From: Rhynchopus sp. YZ270_cl-10
Taxonomy: Eukaryota; Euglenozoa; Diplonemea; Diplonemida; Diplonemidae
DNA length: 64,000 bases
NCBI GenBank assembly: GCA_964035575.1
Contig: OZ037866.1
Span: 682,001-746,000 of the forward strand
Reading direction: 5' to 3'
This document shows, one piece after another, positions 51,370 through 61,134 of this stretch. The first letter of the stretch is position 1, and every line of letters starts with the position of its first letter. The notes below the pieces were generated by a model. It did not search any database. It saw only the letters and a program-made list of their open reading frames with translations, and was not told the DNA's origin. A program made the position numbers and the translations under genes.

Positions 51370-54063
51370 ATGACGCAGTCGGGGATCGCGCGGGTGTTGA
51401 CGTTGTTCATTGCTTTGGTGGGGGGGATGATTGCGGGTAAGATGCTTTTCAGTCGGTGTTCACCTGCATCGGCATCGTCTGCTGCGGGAAGCATGCATTC
51501 ACGTCCACACTACGTGACACCGAAGGACACAGAGACAGACGCTCCTCCCAGCAAGGTTGCACCACACCGTGTTGTCGCCGTCGCACGAACCCCAGGCGAG
51601 CCCATCTCCTTCAGAGAAAAGGAGGCCTACAAAGTCGTGAAAGGAATGTGTGCGCAAAATGCGGACCTCTTTCCCGGTGTGTTGGACACATCGGGGGCAG
51701 AGGTGAAGTGGGTGCCGGAGAGCTGCAAGCTGCCTTCGCTGAAGGATTTAGAGGCGGAGGCGTGTTTCTCTTATGTCAACCAGGTGTGGGTGGGGGATAC
51801 GAATTTGCATTCGCTTGCAATGGCATTGGGACGGCGAGCGGGAAGCATGACCACGGCGTCGGAGAAGCGGAAGCACTTCAGCGATGAACAGCGTGGCACT
51901 GGCTTTCCGAAGGACAGTTTCAACTATTTTTTTGATTTCATCGAGCCCACGAAGGCAAGCCCAATGGCACCACAGTTTGACAACGGCCGTCTCTACTTTG
52001 GCTGGGCACCCTCCTCCCGCAAGCCGCAGACACTCAATTACACCTTCAGCAAAGAAGCGATCCGGTCAGCAGACTACGTGGTCATGAGCAACGGCCTCGA
52101 TGACATGAGCTCGATGTTCACCCCTGTCATGGAGTATTTTCACATTATGAGGAAAACGGTTGAAGCTGTCAAACGCTCTATGAAACCGGGTTCCCGTGTT
52201 CTCCTCATTCCTGTTCACTATTTTAACCTGCAAAAGGCGAAAAAAGGGAGTGAGTTCGCACTGTGCAATAGCGGGACGAAGGCTGAGGCATATCGACAGG
52301 CGTTAAGCCTGGTGGCTTCGTGCACAGGGTCTGCAATGTTGGATTCATACGACATCATGAAAGAGGCAGCACACTTCACAACCGATGGCGTGCATTACAC
52401 AGACAACATGATGGCAATCCAAGCCAACATCGTGGCCGCCTACATCTGCGGGGGCATGGCACTCCCGTCAGACCCTGCTGCATGCGCAACCGAAGAAACA
52501 GTCGCATCTGCACTCTTGAAGCTCTCAACCGTCTACGAGGTGAACATCAGGTGTCGTGAAGAAGACACAGACGTATTGGCGGAGAGTTCTGCAGCTGGTG
52601 TTGTCGAAGTGAGAACCACCGCACCCGACACGCAGAGTCCGGTTCATGAAGGAAAGCCAGTCAAAAGCATTCGCACACCCTCCCTCGAACCTGAGGCCGC
52701 ATTCACAACAGTGTCGGGAATGTGCAACGAAACCAAAGACCTGTTCCCAGGTCGGATAGAGAAACCGGGAAACAAAATACGCTGGATGCCGGAGAAGTGC
52801 AAGCTGCCCACAGTGGCGGAACTTGAAGGACGTAAGTGTATGGCCGAGAAATACCAGGTACGTTTTTCGCTTTTTTTTAACTTTGAGCAGAACAAGACGA
52901 GCACCCACCCTGGAACATGAACCAAAGGATAGTTGCAAAGTTAATTGCAACCATCCTTTGGTTCATGTGCCAGGGTGGCTGCTCGTCTTGTTCTGCTCAA
53001 TGGTAGTTCTGGGAACGGGTCCAGGTCGGTGCTGTTTTCCCCTGGACCTATTAGGGCCATGTTGGGTGGTTTGCCTTTTTTCAAGGGATTTTTCTAGAAG
53101 GAGTCACCTCGCCATGCCACAATGACAGGCAGCACACCTTCCCCCAGGCGTGGGGTGCGCTTTCTTTTCCCCAAGATCTTTTTTTTCCCCTGTGCACGAG
53201 ACCACCTCACCACTTTCATCTTTTCAAATTTTCTTCCTTTTCAATTATTTTAGTTTGCCCACCTCACGACACCACCCTACCAGGTATGGTTTGGCGACAG
53301 CAACCTCTACAGACTCGCCATGGCAATGGGTCGGCGTGCCGGGAAGGGCACCGAGGAGTCGATCGATAGGAAGTATTTCGACCCGGAGCAGAAGGGGGAC
53401 TTCCCAAAGAGGCCGTACAACTTCTACCTTGAGATGATAGACCCTACGTCGGGGAAGTATCCAAAGCAGTCCTTCGACAACGGACGGATGTACTACGCGT
53501 GGTCCCCCGGAGCACGACGCCCTGCTGCCTTTGAGTACGACATGACACAAGCTGCTATTCCCTCTGCCGACTACGTTGTCATCAACAGCGGGATGTGGGA
53601 TATGGGCGGTCTGTACATCCCCATTGTAGACTACTTCCACACAATGCGCAAGCGTGTCGAAATGGTACAGAAAATGATGAAGCCAGGTGCACGTCTCCTG
53701 CTCATCCCAGTGCACTACCTCAACATACACAAATGCCCGCGTGGGGAGAAGTGCGAACTGTGCAACAGTCCGCAGAAAGCTTCTGCGTACCGTACTGCCT
53801 TTTCCCTCGTGGCATCCTGCACTGGAGCTGCACTGCTCCGTTCGTTTGACATCATGAAGGAGGCCGAGAACTACACTCACGATGGTATTCACTACACAGA
53901 TAAGGTAGTGGGTATGCAGGCTGATATCGTAGCTTCGTACATGTGTGGTGGGATGAAGCTGCCCTCAGACCCCAGCCTGTGCCAGACTACCGGAGACATC
54001 GAAAAAACCCTGCGTAAGTTGGCCGCAATCCCAGAAGCAAATGTGGGTTGCAGAGAAGCGTAG
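51370..54063 (+). CDS. Fused SGNH B-A protein, two PC-esterase-like domains (2 exons)
   Basis: In-frame fusion of a complete type B protein (401 residues) to type A from VLAESS onward. Exons 51370-52857 and 53284-54063, 755 residues. The B stop codon, the gap and the A start with its anchor are missing: relative to B1-A2, about 587 bp (46530-47116 equivalent) were deleted, joining GAAGACACAGAC to GTATTGG with two bases of overlap. The first domain has GDT (Thr ~144) and the second an intact GDS (Ser ~502) with DGIHYTD. The B anchor would place both domains in the lumen. The reading frame is open throughout and the A intron is kept with its 118-nt foldback, so expression is plausible. An alternative is a young, non-selected deletion product. 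Confidence 0.85.
52883..53000 (+). other. 118-nt intronic foldback hairpin (fusion gene)
   Basis: Same foldback as 47430-47547, closing at the same GTTGCAAAGTTAATTGCAAC, with its own small set of arm mismatches. Confidence 0.85.
53173..53222 (+). repeat. H1-like hairpin in the fusion gene intron
   Basis: AAGAT...TTCATCTT outer arms, GTGCACGAGACCAC tip, followed by TTCAAATTTTCTTCC. The splice acceptor is 61 bases downstream. Confidence 0.5.
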
Positions 54064-54153
54064 TGAGGGGGGCAGTGCAGCGAAGGAGAGTTGCTCCTTT
54101 TGTGTGTTGTTGCTTTCAGGTGTGGGTGACCCTGTGCGGAGATACTTCGGTTC

Positions 54154-54191
54154 AGGTGACTAACTAAGTACGAGAGGCTTAGGTTCATCTT
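54154..54191 (+). repeat. H1 hairpin downstream of the fusion gene
   Basis: Same as 44018 and 48672, 91 bases after the stop. Confidence 0.7.
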
Positions 54192-54270
54192 ATCACCTCT
54201 TCTTTTAGTTTTGTGGGCTGGGGCTGAGAACAGCGTTTCTGGTATTTATTTGTTTGTTGGCTGCCAGTGA

Positions 54271-54365
54271 AGTGCCTCTCTGGGGTTCGATAACCCTCGG
54301 AGAACCAGTGCTTCGTCCGCCGGTGTACGGCGAGGTGTTTGCACTTTCAACTTCTCTTTTTTTTT
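54271..54365 (+). repeat. H2 two-hairpin module
   Basis: Same sequence as 48788-48882. Confidence 0.7.
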
Positions 54366-54480
54366 GCTCCTGTTGCGAATGTTTTCGGTATCAGGTATCA
54401 GGATGTGGGGTAAATGTGGGGTTCTGGGGGGCTTCCGTTATGTCGTTGTTTTTTGGTTTTTCCCCCCCTTGTGCGTGATC

Positions 54481-54514
54481 AAGGTTACTAAGCACGTGAG
54501 GCTTAGGTTCATCC
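54481..54514 (+). repeat. H1 hairpin module
   Basis: AAGGTTACTAAGC, loop ACGTGAG, GCTTAGGTTCATCCT. Homology to the A1 and A2 downstream regions ends shortly after, at about 54533. Confidence 0.65.
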
Positions 54515-54716
54515 TATATACTTTTCTAGTTCCCCCCGGGTGCATTTTTTGCACCCAATTGCATTCTTTTTGTTTCGCTAAGAAAAGAATGTATAGCATA
54601 CATTCCATGGTTCTCCGTATACTTTTTCATATTTTGCACTCAGAAATGTGAGATGCATATTTTTGATCGTCCGACCCCGCAATTGAACGTTTCGAAACGG
54701 CCGGATCCAAAGAAAT

Positions 54717-55153
54717 AACAAGTAATTGCTATCGGAAAAAAAAACGGGGTGTGCTGTGGAACTCCACCCTATAGAAATAATCTACAACACCCAGCACTCT
54801 GCTCTTCTTCAGGTATGCTAACGCTCTTCGTACGCTGCCAGACCCACTGGACGCCTGCATCTGATGAAACGTTCAAGAAGGGGGGCTGTCCTCTTCATCC
54901 AGCACCATCTGATCGATAGCGTTGTTGGAAGTAGGCTCGGCGTGTTCCAGCTCGTTTTTGTCCACAGGGTCCCACGCAGTGTCGTCGTCGTTGGAGCAGT
55001 GTGGAAGAAGCACAGAATGCACAGACGACAACACGTCGATCACACCAGGTACATCAGCACCTCCAGCAAATCGCTAGGATGCTATGGTGGTTTCGAAAAT
55101 CGCGCGGGGTTTTTCGCAGCACACCCCGTTTTTTTTCTTAGCAATTACTTGTT
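54717..55153. mobile_element. TIR element carrying a gene-like fragment
   Basis: AACAAGTAATTGCT at the left is inverted at the right (GCAATTACTTGTT). The repeat extends over ~35 bp through an A-run into CGGGGTGTGCTG / CAGCACACCCCG. No clear target duplication. The 437-bp interior is GC-richer than its surroundings and contains a minus-strand open frame (54873-55073), suggesting capture of a host exon. Confidence 0.6.
54873..55073 (-). pseudogene. Possible captured terminal exon
   Basis: 66 codons ending in a stop, without an own start, preceded by TAG. It includes NDDDTAWDPVDKNELEHAEP and ends DQMVLDEEDSPPS. The codon composition looks real, and CCTAG just upstream on that strand could be an old splice acceptor. 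Family not recognised. Confidence 0.3.
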
Positions 55154-55260
55154 CTTGTTGTTATTGTAATTTTCAACCACCTTCCTTCAACCCTTGTAGG
55201 ATCAGTCATATTTTTTTTCGCGAACATATGAAATGACATATTTCAAGAGAACAAATTAAA

Positions 55261-55784
55261 AAGGGTCCTTATTTGCATTTTTGGGATCCGCCCGTGCAGT
55301 GGTGGGGTCAATCTCGAAAATTGGACAATTTTTTGACCACTTAAATTTTGAGAAATATGAGCCCGGTTGCTTATACGTGGGGCCCATTTTTGGCTAAAAT
55401 TTTCCTCAAAATCTGGTTTTGTAAAATTGACCCTTTACTCCCCCCCCACATCGATTTCAATACTATACCTTACTTCACCTACGGTTCCCCTTACAGGGGG
55501 GGTGAAGGAAGGTAAGTTGAAAAAGGGTCCTTATTTGCATTTTTGGGATCCGCCCGTGCAGTGGTGGGGTCAATCTCGAAAATTGGACAATTTTTTGACC
55601 ACTTAAATTTTGAGAAATATGAGCCCGGTTGCTTATACGTGGGGCCCATTTTTGGCTAAAATTTTCCTCAAAATCTGGTTTTGTAAAATTGACCCTTTAC
55701 TCCCCCCCCACATCGATTTCAATACTATACCTTACTTCACCTACGGTTCCCCTTACAGGGGGGGTGAAGGAAGGTAAGTTGAAA
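55261..55784. repeat. Tandem duplication, 262 bp x 2
   Basis: Two adjacent, apparently identical units starting AAGGGTCCTTATTTGCAT. Each contains CCGTGCAGTGGTGGGGTCAA and CCGGTTGCTTATACGTGGG. The GTGGTGGGG module is also found in the hAT-like element (17900) and in the element nested in it (18400), so the unit is probably transposon-derived. Confidence 0.8.
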
Positions 55785-56010
55785 ATCCAGAAAAAAAAAT
55801 ATTTTTTCCAAAAAAAATATCAAGGTGAGCGTATTTCTGTTTTGGCTCTCGGTGAGGTGGGTGTGTGGCATGTAATTTTCCCCCCCTGAAAACCAGCGGC
55901 AGTGAATTTCCGAGCTCCCCGCTTTTCACCATAAAAAAAATCGACCACTTTCGTGGAGTAGAAGTCAATTTAAAGTGGCTCCATGGGTGTGTATGCAGTA
56001 ATGCATAGGG

Positions 56011-57060
56011 GAGCGTCCGCGAAAGACCCCCCCCTAAAGCTAACATCCATGCTTATTGGTATTTCACTAATTAAAATTTTGGTATTTTATAAGATTTTTT
56101 TTTTAAATGAACTCAGAGTTAAGTTTCTGAGTTCATTAAAAAAAAAAATCGGTGAAAAATTCCGAGTAGGTATTAATTTAGATAGGAAAAGCTATGTCAA
56201 CAGCTATGTGTCCCCTTATTTTACCTGTAAATACTAAGGATATACAAGGAAATCCTCACAAACACCCATATAACCACCCACAGAACAACACAACAGGGGG
56301 AAATGGAATCAGCAGCCAAAGCATTCGCTCAGGAGCTGAAAACCCGGCCTTTCCGAGTCCTAAAAAACTTCGCCGAGCTGCAGGTGTATGCAGGGGTTCA
56401 CTGGCAGGGGGACAAAGGGTGGGACGCGAGGAGCTGGATGCGCGAGGTGTGGAGCTCGAAGCATATGTCTCTCCATATGCAGAAGAGAACCACCAGGAGA
56501 AAAGGGGTGTCAGCCGTTTACTACTCCTGTAGTTGCATCACCGGCACCCCAGGAGGACAATGAGAGCGAGACGGAGGAGGAAGAGGAGGAACAGGCGGAC
56601 AATTGTCTGTAACTCTTGGAGAGACTCATCACGGAGGTCAATAGGGTCACTCAAAAAAGGGGGGTTTCTGCGAGAAAGTCGGCGTCGCCGCAGACGACCC
56701 GGATCGTGAAGCTCTTTCGCGCTCTATTTAGAGTGTTCGGAGGGGGCGACAAGCCTCCACCCCCCTTTCCTCCCCCCCCCCTTTTTGGTAATGGGTTTAG
56801 AGACAGATATTAGTGAATTCCTTCCTATATCCTTAGTATTTACAGGTAAAATAAGGGGACACATAGCTGTTGACATAGCTTTTCCTATCTAAATTAATAC
56901 CTTCTCGGAATTTTTCACTGATTTTTTTTTTAATGAACTCAGAAACTTAACTCTGAGTTCATTCAAAAAAAAAGATCTTATAAAATACCAAAATTTTAAT
57001 TAGTGAAATACCAATAAGCATGGATGTTAGCTTTAGGGGGGGGTCTTTCGCGGACGCTGC
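56011..57060. mobile_element. Long-TIR (~230 bp) element
   Basis: The inverted repeats run about 56012-56245 and 56825-57058, starting AGCGTCCGCGAAAGACCCCC. CATAGGG flanks both sides (56004-56010 and 57061-57067) as a 7-bp direct repeat. Inside each arm lies a smaller hairpin (AATGAACTCAGA / TCTGAGTTCATT). The central 570 bp is GC-rich with short open frames. Long arms and a 7-9 bp duplication resemble Mutator-like elements, but no transposase was recognised. Confidence 0.75.
56303..56563 (+). CDS. Small unknown ORF in long-TIR element
   Basis: 86 residues beginning MESAAKAFAQELKTRPFRVL, with a plausible globular composition (Trp, Tyr, Arg rich). A partly overlapping frame to 56612 ends in an acidic run (EDNESETEEEEEE). 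No match to a known family. It could be a piece of an element-encoded or captured gene. Confidence 0.3.
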   Translation: MESAAKAFAQELKTRPFRVLKNFAELQVYAGVHWQGDKGWDARSWMREVWSSKHMSLHMQKRTTRRKGVSAVYYSCSCITGTPGGQ

Positions 57061-57270
57061 CATAGGGATTTCAGTGCAGAAAAGGGGGTCGGCTCCACTA
57101 AAAGTTGCGTACCGTGGAGTGTGTTTCCGGGCTAAAAAAATGGTCGGAATTGAAAGATTTGTAAAAAATAATTCCAAAGAAAAAAAAATCGAAAACTTTC
57201 TTCAAAGAAAATACAATTTAGAGACGCTACTGTGTTGCTACCCAAATAGGAGGTTTTCTTAAGGAATTCC

Positions 57271-59390
57271 TTACTGGGGGGGGCCGAATAGTGGACCTAA
57301 TAATCCACATTGTCGCATAATCCACATTGTCGTAATCCACATTGTCGCAAAAAATAATCCACATTGTCGCATAATCCGGATTCTTGATTTTTTGCCTTCT
57401 TGGTACCCAGGTACCCAGGTACCCAGGTACCCAGGTACCCAGGTACCCAGGTACCCAGGTACCAGGTCCAGGTCCAGGTACCCAGGAACAGGAAAAAAGT
57501 CGTGAAAGAGCAACCACAGCTCCACATGACAAACACAAAAGTGTCCAGTCACGTGGGGCATTCATGCACTGAGGAGATAATGATCCAACAATTTACAAGA
57601 AAGATTACTTAACCTACTGCTGGAAATTGCCAGGTCGTAGTAACACACAAAGTGTGCCTCCGTTCGGGAAGACCGGATATTCTAGAGACCAAAAAGGCCT
57701 CAAGAATATCTTCCGGTAGTCAAGGTAGAACCGAGTGAACGGCCCAAGACCCCCGTGGAGAAGTTAAATGTTGTAATGCTATCAGGTAGAAACTGCGAAC
57801 ACTGTCTTACCCTCCTCAATGCATGGTGGTTGATGTCTTCCACAACAAATTTCCTGTACCCAGGTACCCAGGTTCCCAGACCCACGCAGTACCACGTCGC
57901 AGTACTACGCAAAATTTACCACCAGACCCTGTCTTCGTGCACCTGAAGTACAACGCCGCAGACAGGCCAAACATGCGTTGGACTCAGAGGAATGCCCGCT
58001 GTGCAGGTATCATGAGAACCAACTCCCAGCAACAAGGGGCGCCTTTTGGCGGGCGTTGTTGAGGGTGTTTGGGGTGCAAAGTTTTCCACAATTTTGATGC
58101 GCGGGTACAGAAGTGTTATCTTGTTCTTTCATCTCTAAGAAATGTAAATGTCAATCGCGTTTAACTACCACTAGGGCTTGTTCAGTGAACCCACGAGGGG
58201 TCGAAGGGGGTTGGTTATCCCGTATCTATCAAAGGTTGTGTCGACCAGGCTAAACCACTATGTTACGCTGTACGTTGTTAAATCCGAAGAAATAACACTT
58301 TAGCAGCCGCAGGAAGTTTGCTAAAAAGAGTGCCTCACGCTACACAAACCACCACCCGCGATTGACTTAGATGTTATAACAAAGAGAATTCAGAACAAAA
58401 CAACACCCTGCCCCATACACACTAAATTGTCATACTTCAAGAGCATGCCTGGGCCAAAATTACTGTGACGAAAAGGCAACAAGACCACCCACAAGGAGTG
58501 TGAATTGTGCACTGGTTTTCTGGGGGAACAAACAATATTTTCTTGCGTCTAGTCCTCCGTAAGTAGAGGACAGACTTTCCGGAAGGTTTCCAAAGTCGAA
58601 TTTCTTGCACTAGCTATGCTCCCTGGGTTAATGGCAATAGCAGTGACTGACAGAGTGTTCCCACCCCCCTTTCTACCCATATGTTCGCTCGTTCTGCACT
58701 CTCGACGTTGCACTCATTGCGATACCTGTTTAAAAGTGAATTTGTGAGTGGTGGGGAAATTAAAGAAGGTGACTTCTTAAAAAAATAAGTTGGCGGGGTG
58801 TAAAATATTGTTCTGGAGACTCTTGGAGGAAATACGAGTCGACGGCCTTATTTTGTTGAATATTCACCAGAAAGTTAAACATATTTACATACCTTGTCTT
58901 GCGCCTTCGCTGCTGTCAAGGTGCCTTCTCTGGGTACCCAGTAGGAGGCTCAAAACTGCTCAATTCTGGCTGGAATTGCAAAATTGGGCACTTTTAGGAT
59001 GTGACCAAAAAAATTTTCGGGAGTCTAGTTATTACAGAGTCTCACCTTAGAAGGCAAAAATAGTCAATACCGGATTATGTGACAAGGTGGATACTGGTGT
59101 TTTGGTGGAAAAAACCGCAAAAACGCGTTTTAGACCCCCAGAGAGGCTCAAAACTGCTCAATTCTGGCTTTAATTGCAAAATTGGGCACTTTTAGGATGC
59201 GACCAAAAAAATTTTCGAGAGTCTAGTTATTACAGAGGCTCACCTTAGAAGGCAAAAAATCAAGAATCCGGATTATGCGACAATGTGGATTATTTTTTGC
59301 GACAATGTGGATTACGACAATGTGGATTATGCGACAATGTGGATTATTAATCCACATTGTCGTAATCCACATTTTTAGAGTCCACATTGT
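57271..59390. mobile_element. TTACTGGG-family element with 102-bp subterminal inverted repeats
   Basis: The left end is TTACTGGGGGGGGCCGAATA. Subterminal inverted repeats 57299-57400 and 59247-59348 match over 102 bp and consist of four spaced AATCCACATTGTCG words plus GGATTCTTGATTTTTTGCC. The right terminus is unclear: more ATTGTCG words continue to about 59390 and no CAGTAA was found. A ~200-bp internal duplication (about 58945-59085 and 59145-59280) contains GAGGCTCAAAACTGCTCAAT. No transposase frame. Confidence 0.65.
57402..57486. repeat. GGTACCCA minisatellite
   Basis: About eight head-to-tail GGTACCCA units, then degenerate GGTCCA units. Single or double units recur in the same element near 57855 and 58933. 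Confidence 0.8.
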
Positions 59391-59439
59391 CGTTTCCCCT
59401 TTTTTTTATTATCGCAAATTAAAGTGCAACGATGCCTAG

Positions 59440-59670
59440 CACTCAGATGGACCTCAGCATGTGCGTCTGGATTTTGCGTACCCCAGTCGGTCACCCACTT
59501 TGGCTGACATCCTCACCGACTGCATGAGGAAGCGAGAGCAGACCCTTGAGCTCGTGTGCCACAGGGTCCGCCGCCAAGAGGAGGACAACGTGAAGGTCCA
59601 AGACTGGTGCTCATGGATACTCACGCACCTGGACATGAGACGGGCGTATCGTGAACGTTTAGTTAGTTGA
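59440..59670 (+). CDS. Possible small exon or gene remnant
   Basis: Open frame without a clear ATG, GC-rich, including LADILTDCMRKREQTLELVC and DWCSWILTHLDMRRAYRERL, ending in TAG. An AG at 59458 could be a splice acceptor. It is unlike the surrounding T-rich DNA. No family recognised. It may be the last exon of a gene whose 5' part was displaced by the transposon at 57271. Confidence 0.3.
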   Translation, partial: HSDGPQHVRLDFAYPSRSPTLADILTDCMRKREQTLELVCHRVRRQEEDNVKVQDWCSWILTHLDMRRAYRERLVS

Positions 59671-61134
59671 GTTGAGAAGTTTGTGTTTCCCTGTAGCCCC
59701 TTTTCCCTTACTCAGGACAGCCCTTGTCAACCCACTGTCCTTCTTCTTCTTCATCGTACGTGCAGGCCACCTTTTTCACTCCGGCCGCCCCTTGTTACAT
59801 TCCTATGTGTGTGAAAATTTTTCCAAAATAAAAAAAATTCAGACCCCCAAAATAGCAGAAAATAGCACTTTATCGCACTTTATAGCACTTTATAGCACTT
59901 TTTCGTACCCCCCTTTCTGCCACACCAATACCCTTTTATTTTGCCTTTTTTACCACATGGTATGGTTTCCTTTTTACTTTTTTACTTTTGCCACTTTTCG
60001 TTGCAACTCTTTTCTTTACATTTTAAAACTTTTCGACGCTTTCTTTTCATTACTACGTCTGTCTTTTTTATTTTATTATAGGTCAAACGCAGTTGACAAG
60101 GGAAATGCTACGGTCGCTCTAACTGTTTTCACCCTCATCTGTGCTCCTCCCTTCTCACACATCACTTTCTGTTCTTCAGGACTTTCATTTTATTACTTTT
60201 TCTATTTGGCTCTGTTTTGTAGACATATCAGTTTTCAAAACGAGAGAAAAAAAGTGGAAGCGTACAACTAACAAACTCTCCCCCTATTTCGTTTCCCGTT
60301 TTTTCCTGTGTGGGCGAAGATAGTTATTGACACCGTAGAATTTCTTTCCCTCACCATATACTATCAATTTATTGATTGCATATGATGAAATTACTTAAAG
60401 GTGACTAAGCACGAGAGGCTTAGGGTCATCTTATTAACTTTTCTTTTCTTTTCACTTTTTCGGAGAGGAACCCTTGCTACTGATGAGATGCCGCCGGGGG
60501 TACAGAGAATGTGGGATAGGAGCAGGCAGTTCGAAACCACCTTTGCTTTTACTTTTACAGTTTTTAGTCAGCCCATTGCCCGCTACTGTAGCGAAGGTCT
60601 ATGCTACACAATTAGGGAAAGGGGTGTACTGTCTGTACCCTACTTTTTCATTTTACTTGCAAAAGAACAAAAGCAAAACAAAAGATCTAGATATGAATTT
60701 TTCCCAAAAGAAAAAAAATTTCCAATCTTTTTCAGAGCTTTTTTCCCTTTCGTTCTTCTTCACGAAGCAACAGCCGAAAAAGAAAAAGAAAATTCAAACC
60801 CATTAGTGTTCCCGAAGATGAGTGTCGTACGAGAGAGACATCCAGCGCTTGAATATTTTCTTTTCTTTCCAGAGCTTGCTCTGCTACACCTTGGGGTTAT
60901 GGTCCATGTAAATCCCTAAGAGAGGGTGAGGCCCCACTGTCAGTACAGCATGGGACGCCAAGAGAGAGATGTTGTGACTCCCTGCTCTCTTGTCGCTAAA
61001 ATCAATATTATAGAGCAAATTATCTCTCTCCCCATTGAACCCCACCCTTGCACCCACACTAGGCGAATGTATCGGATTTGACATTAATTACACACAACGT
61101 GACACTTTTGTCTCCAAGAGAGGGTGTGGGCACT
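59671..61134. other. Gap upstream of SGNH B3
   Basis: No gene. T-rich, with a TATAGCACTT repeat near 59880 and an H1 hairpin at 60398. From about 60690 onward it matches the region upstream of the fusion gene, apart from the H1 present only there. Confidence 0.55.
60398..60432 (+). repeat. H1 hairpin module
   Basis: AAGGTGACTAAGC, loop ACGAGAG, GCTTAGGGTCATCTT, then ATTAACTTTTCTTTTC. The following TTAAC is close to a classical branch-point word. Confidence 0.75.

Noticed and set aside
57402-57486. Possible CRISPR-like array
   Set aside because: Units are 8 bp head to tail without spacers, in a eukaryotic transposon; it is a minisatellite.
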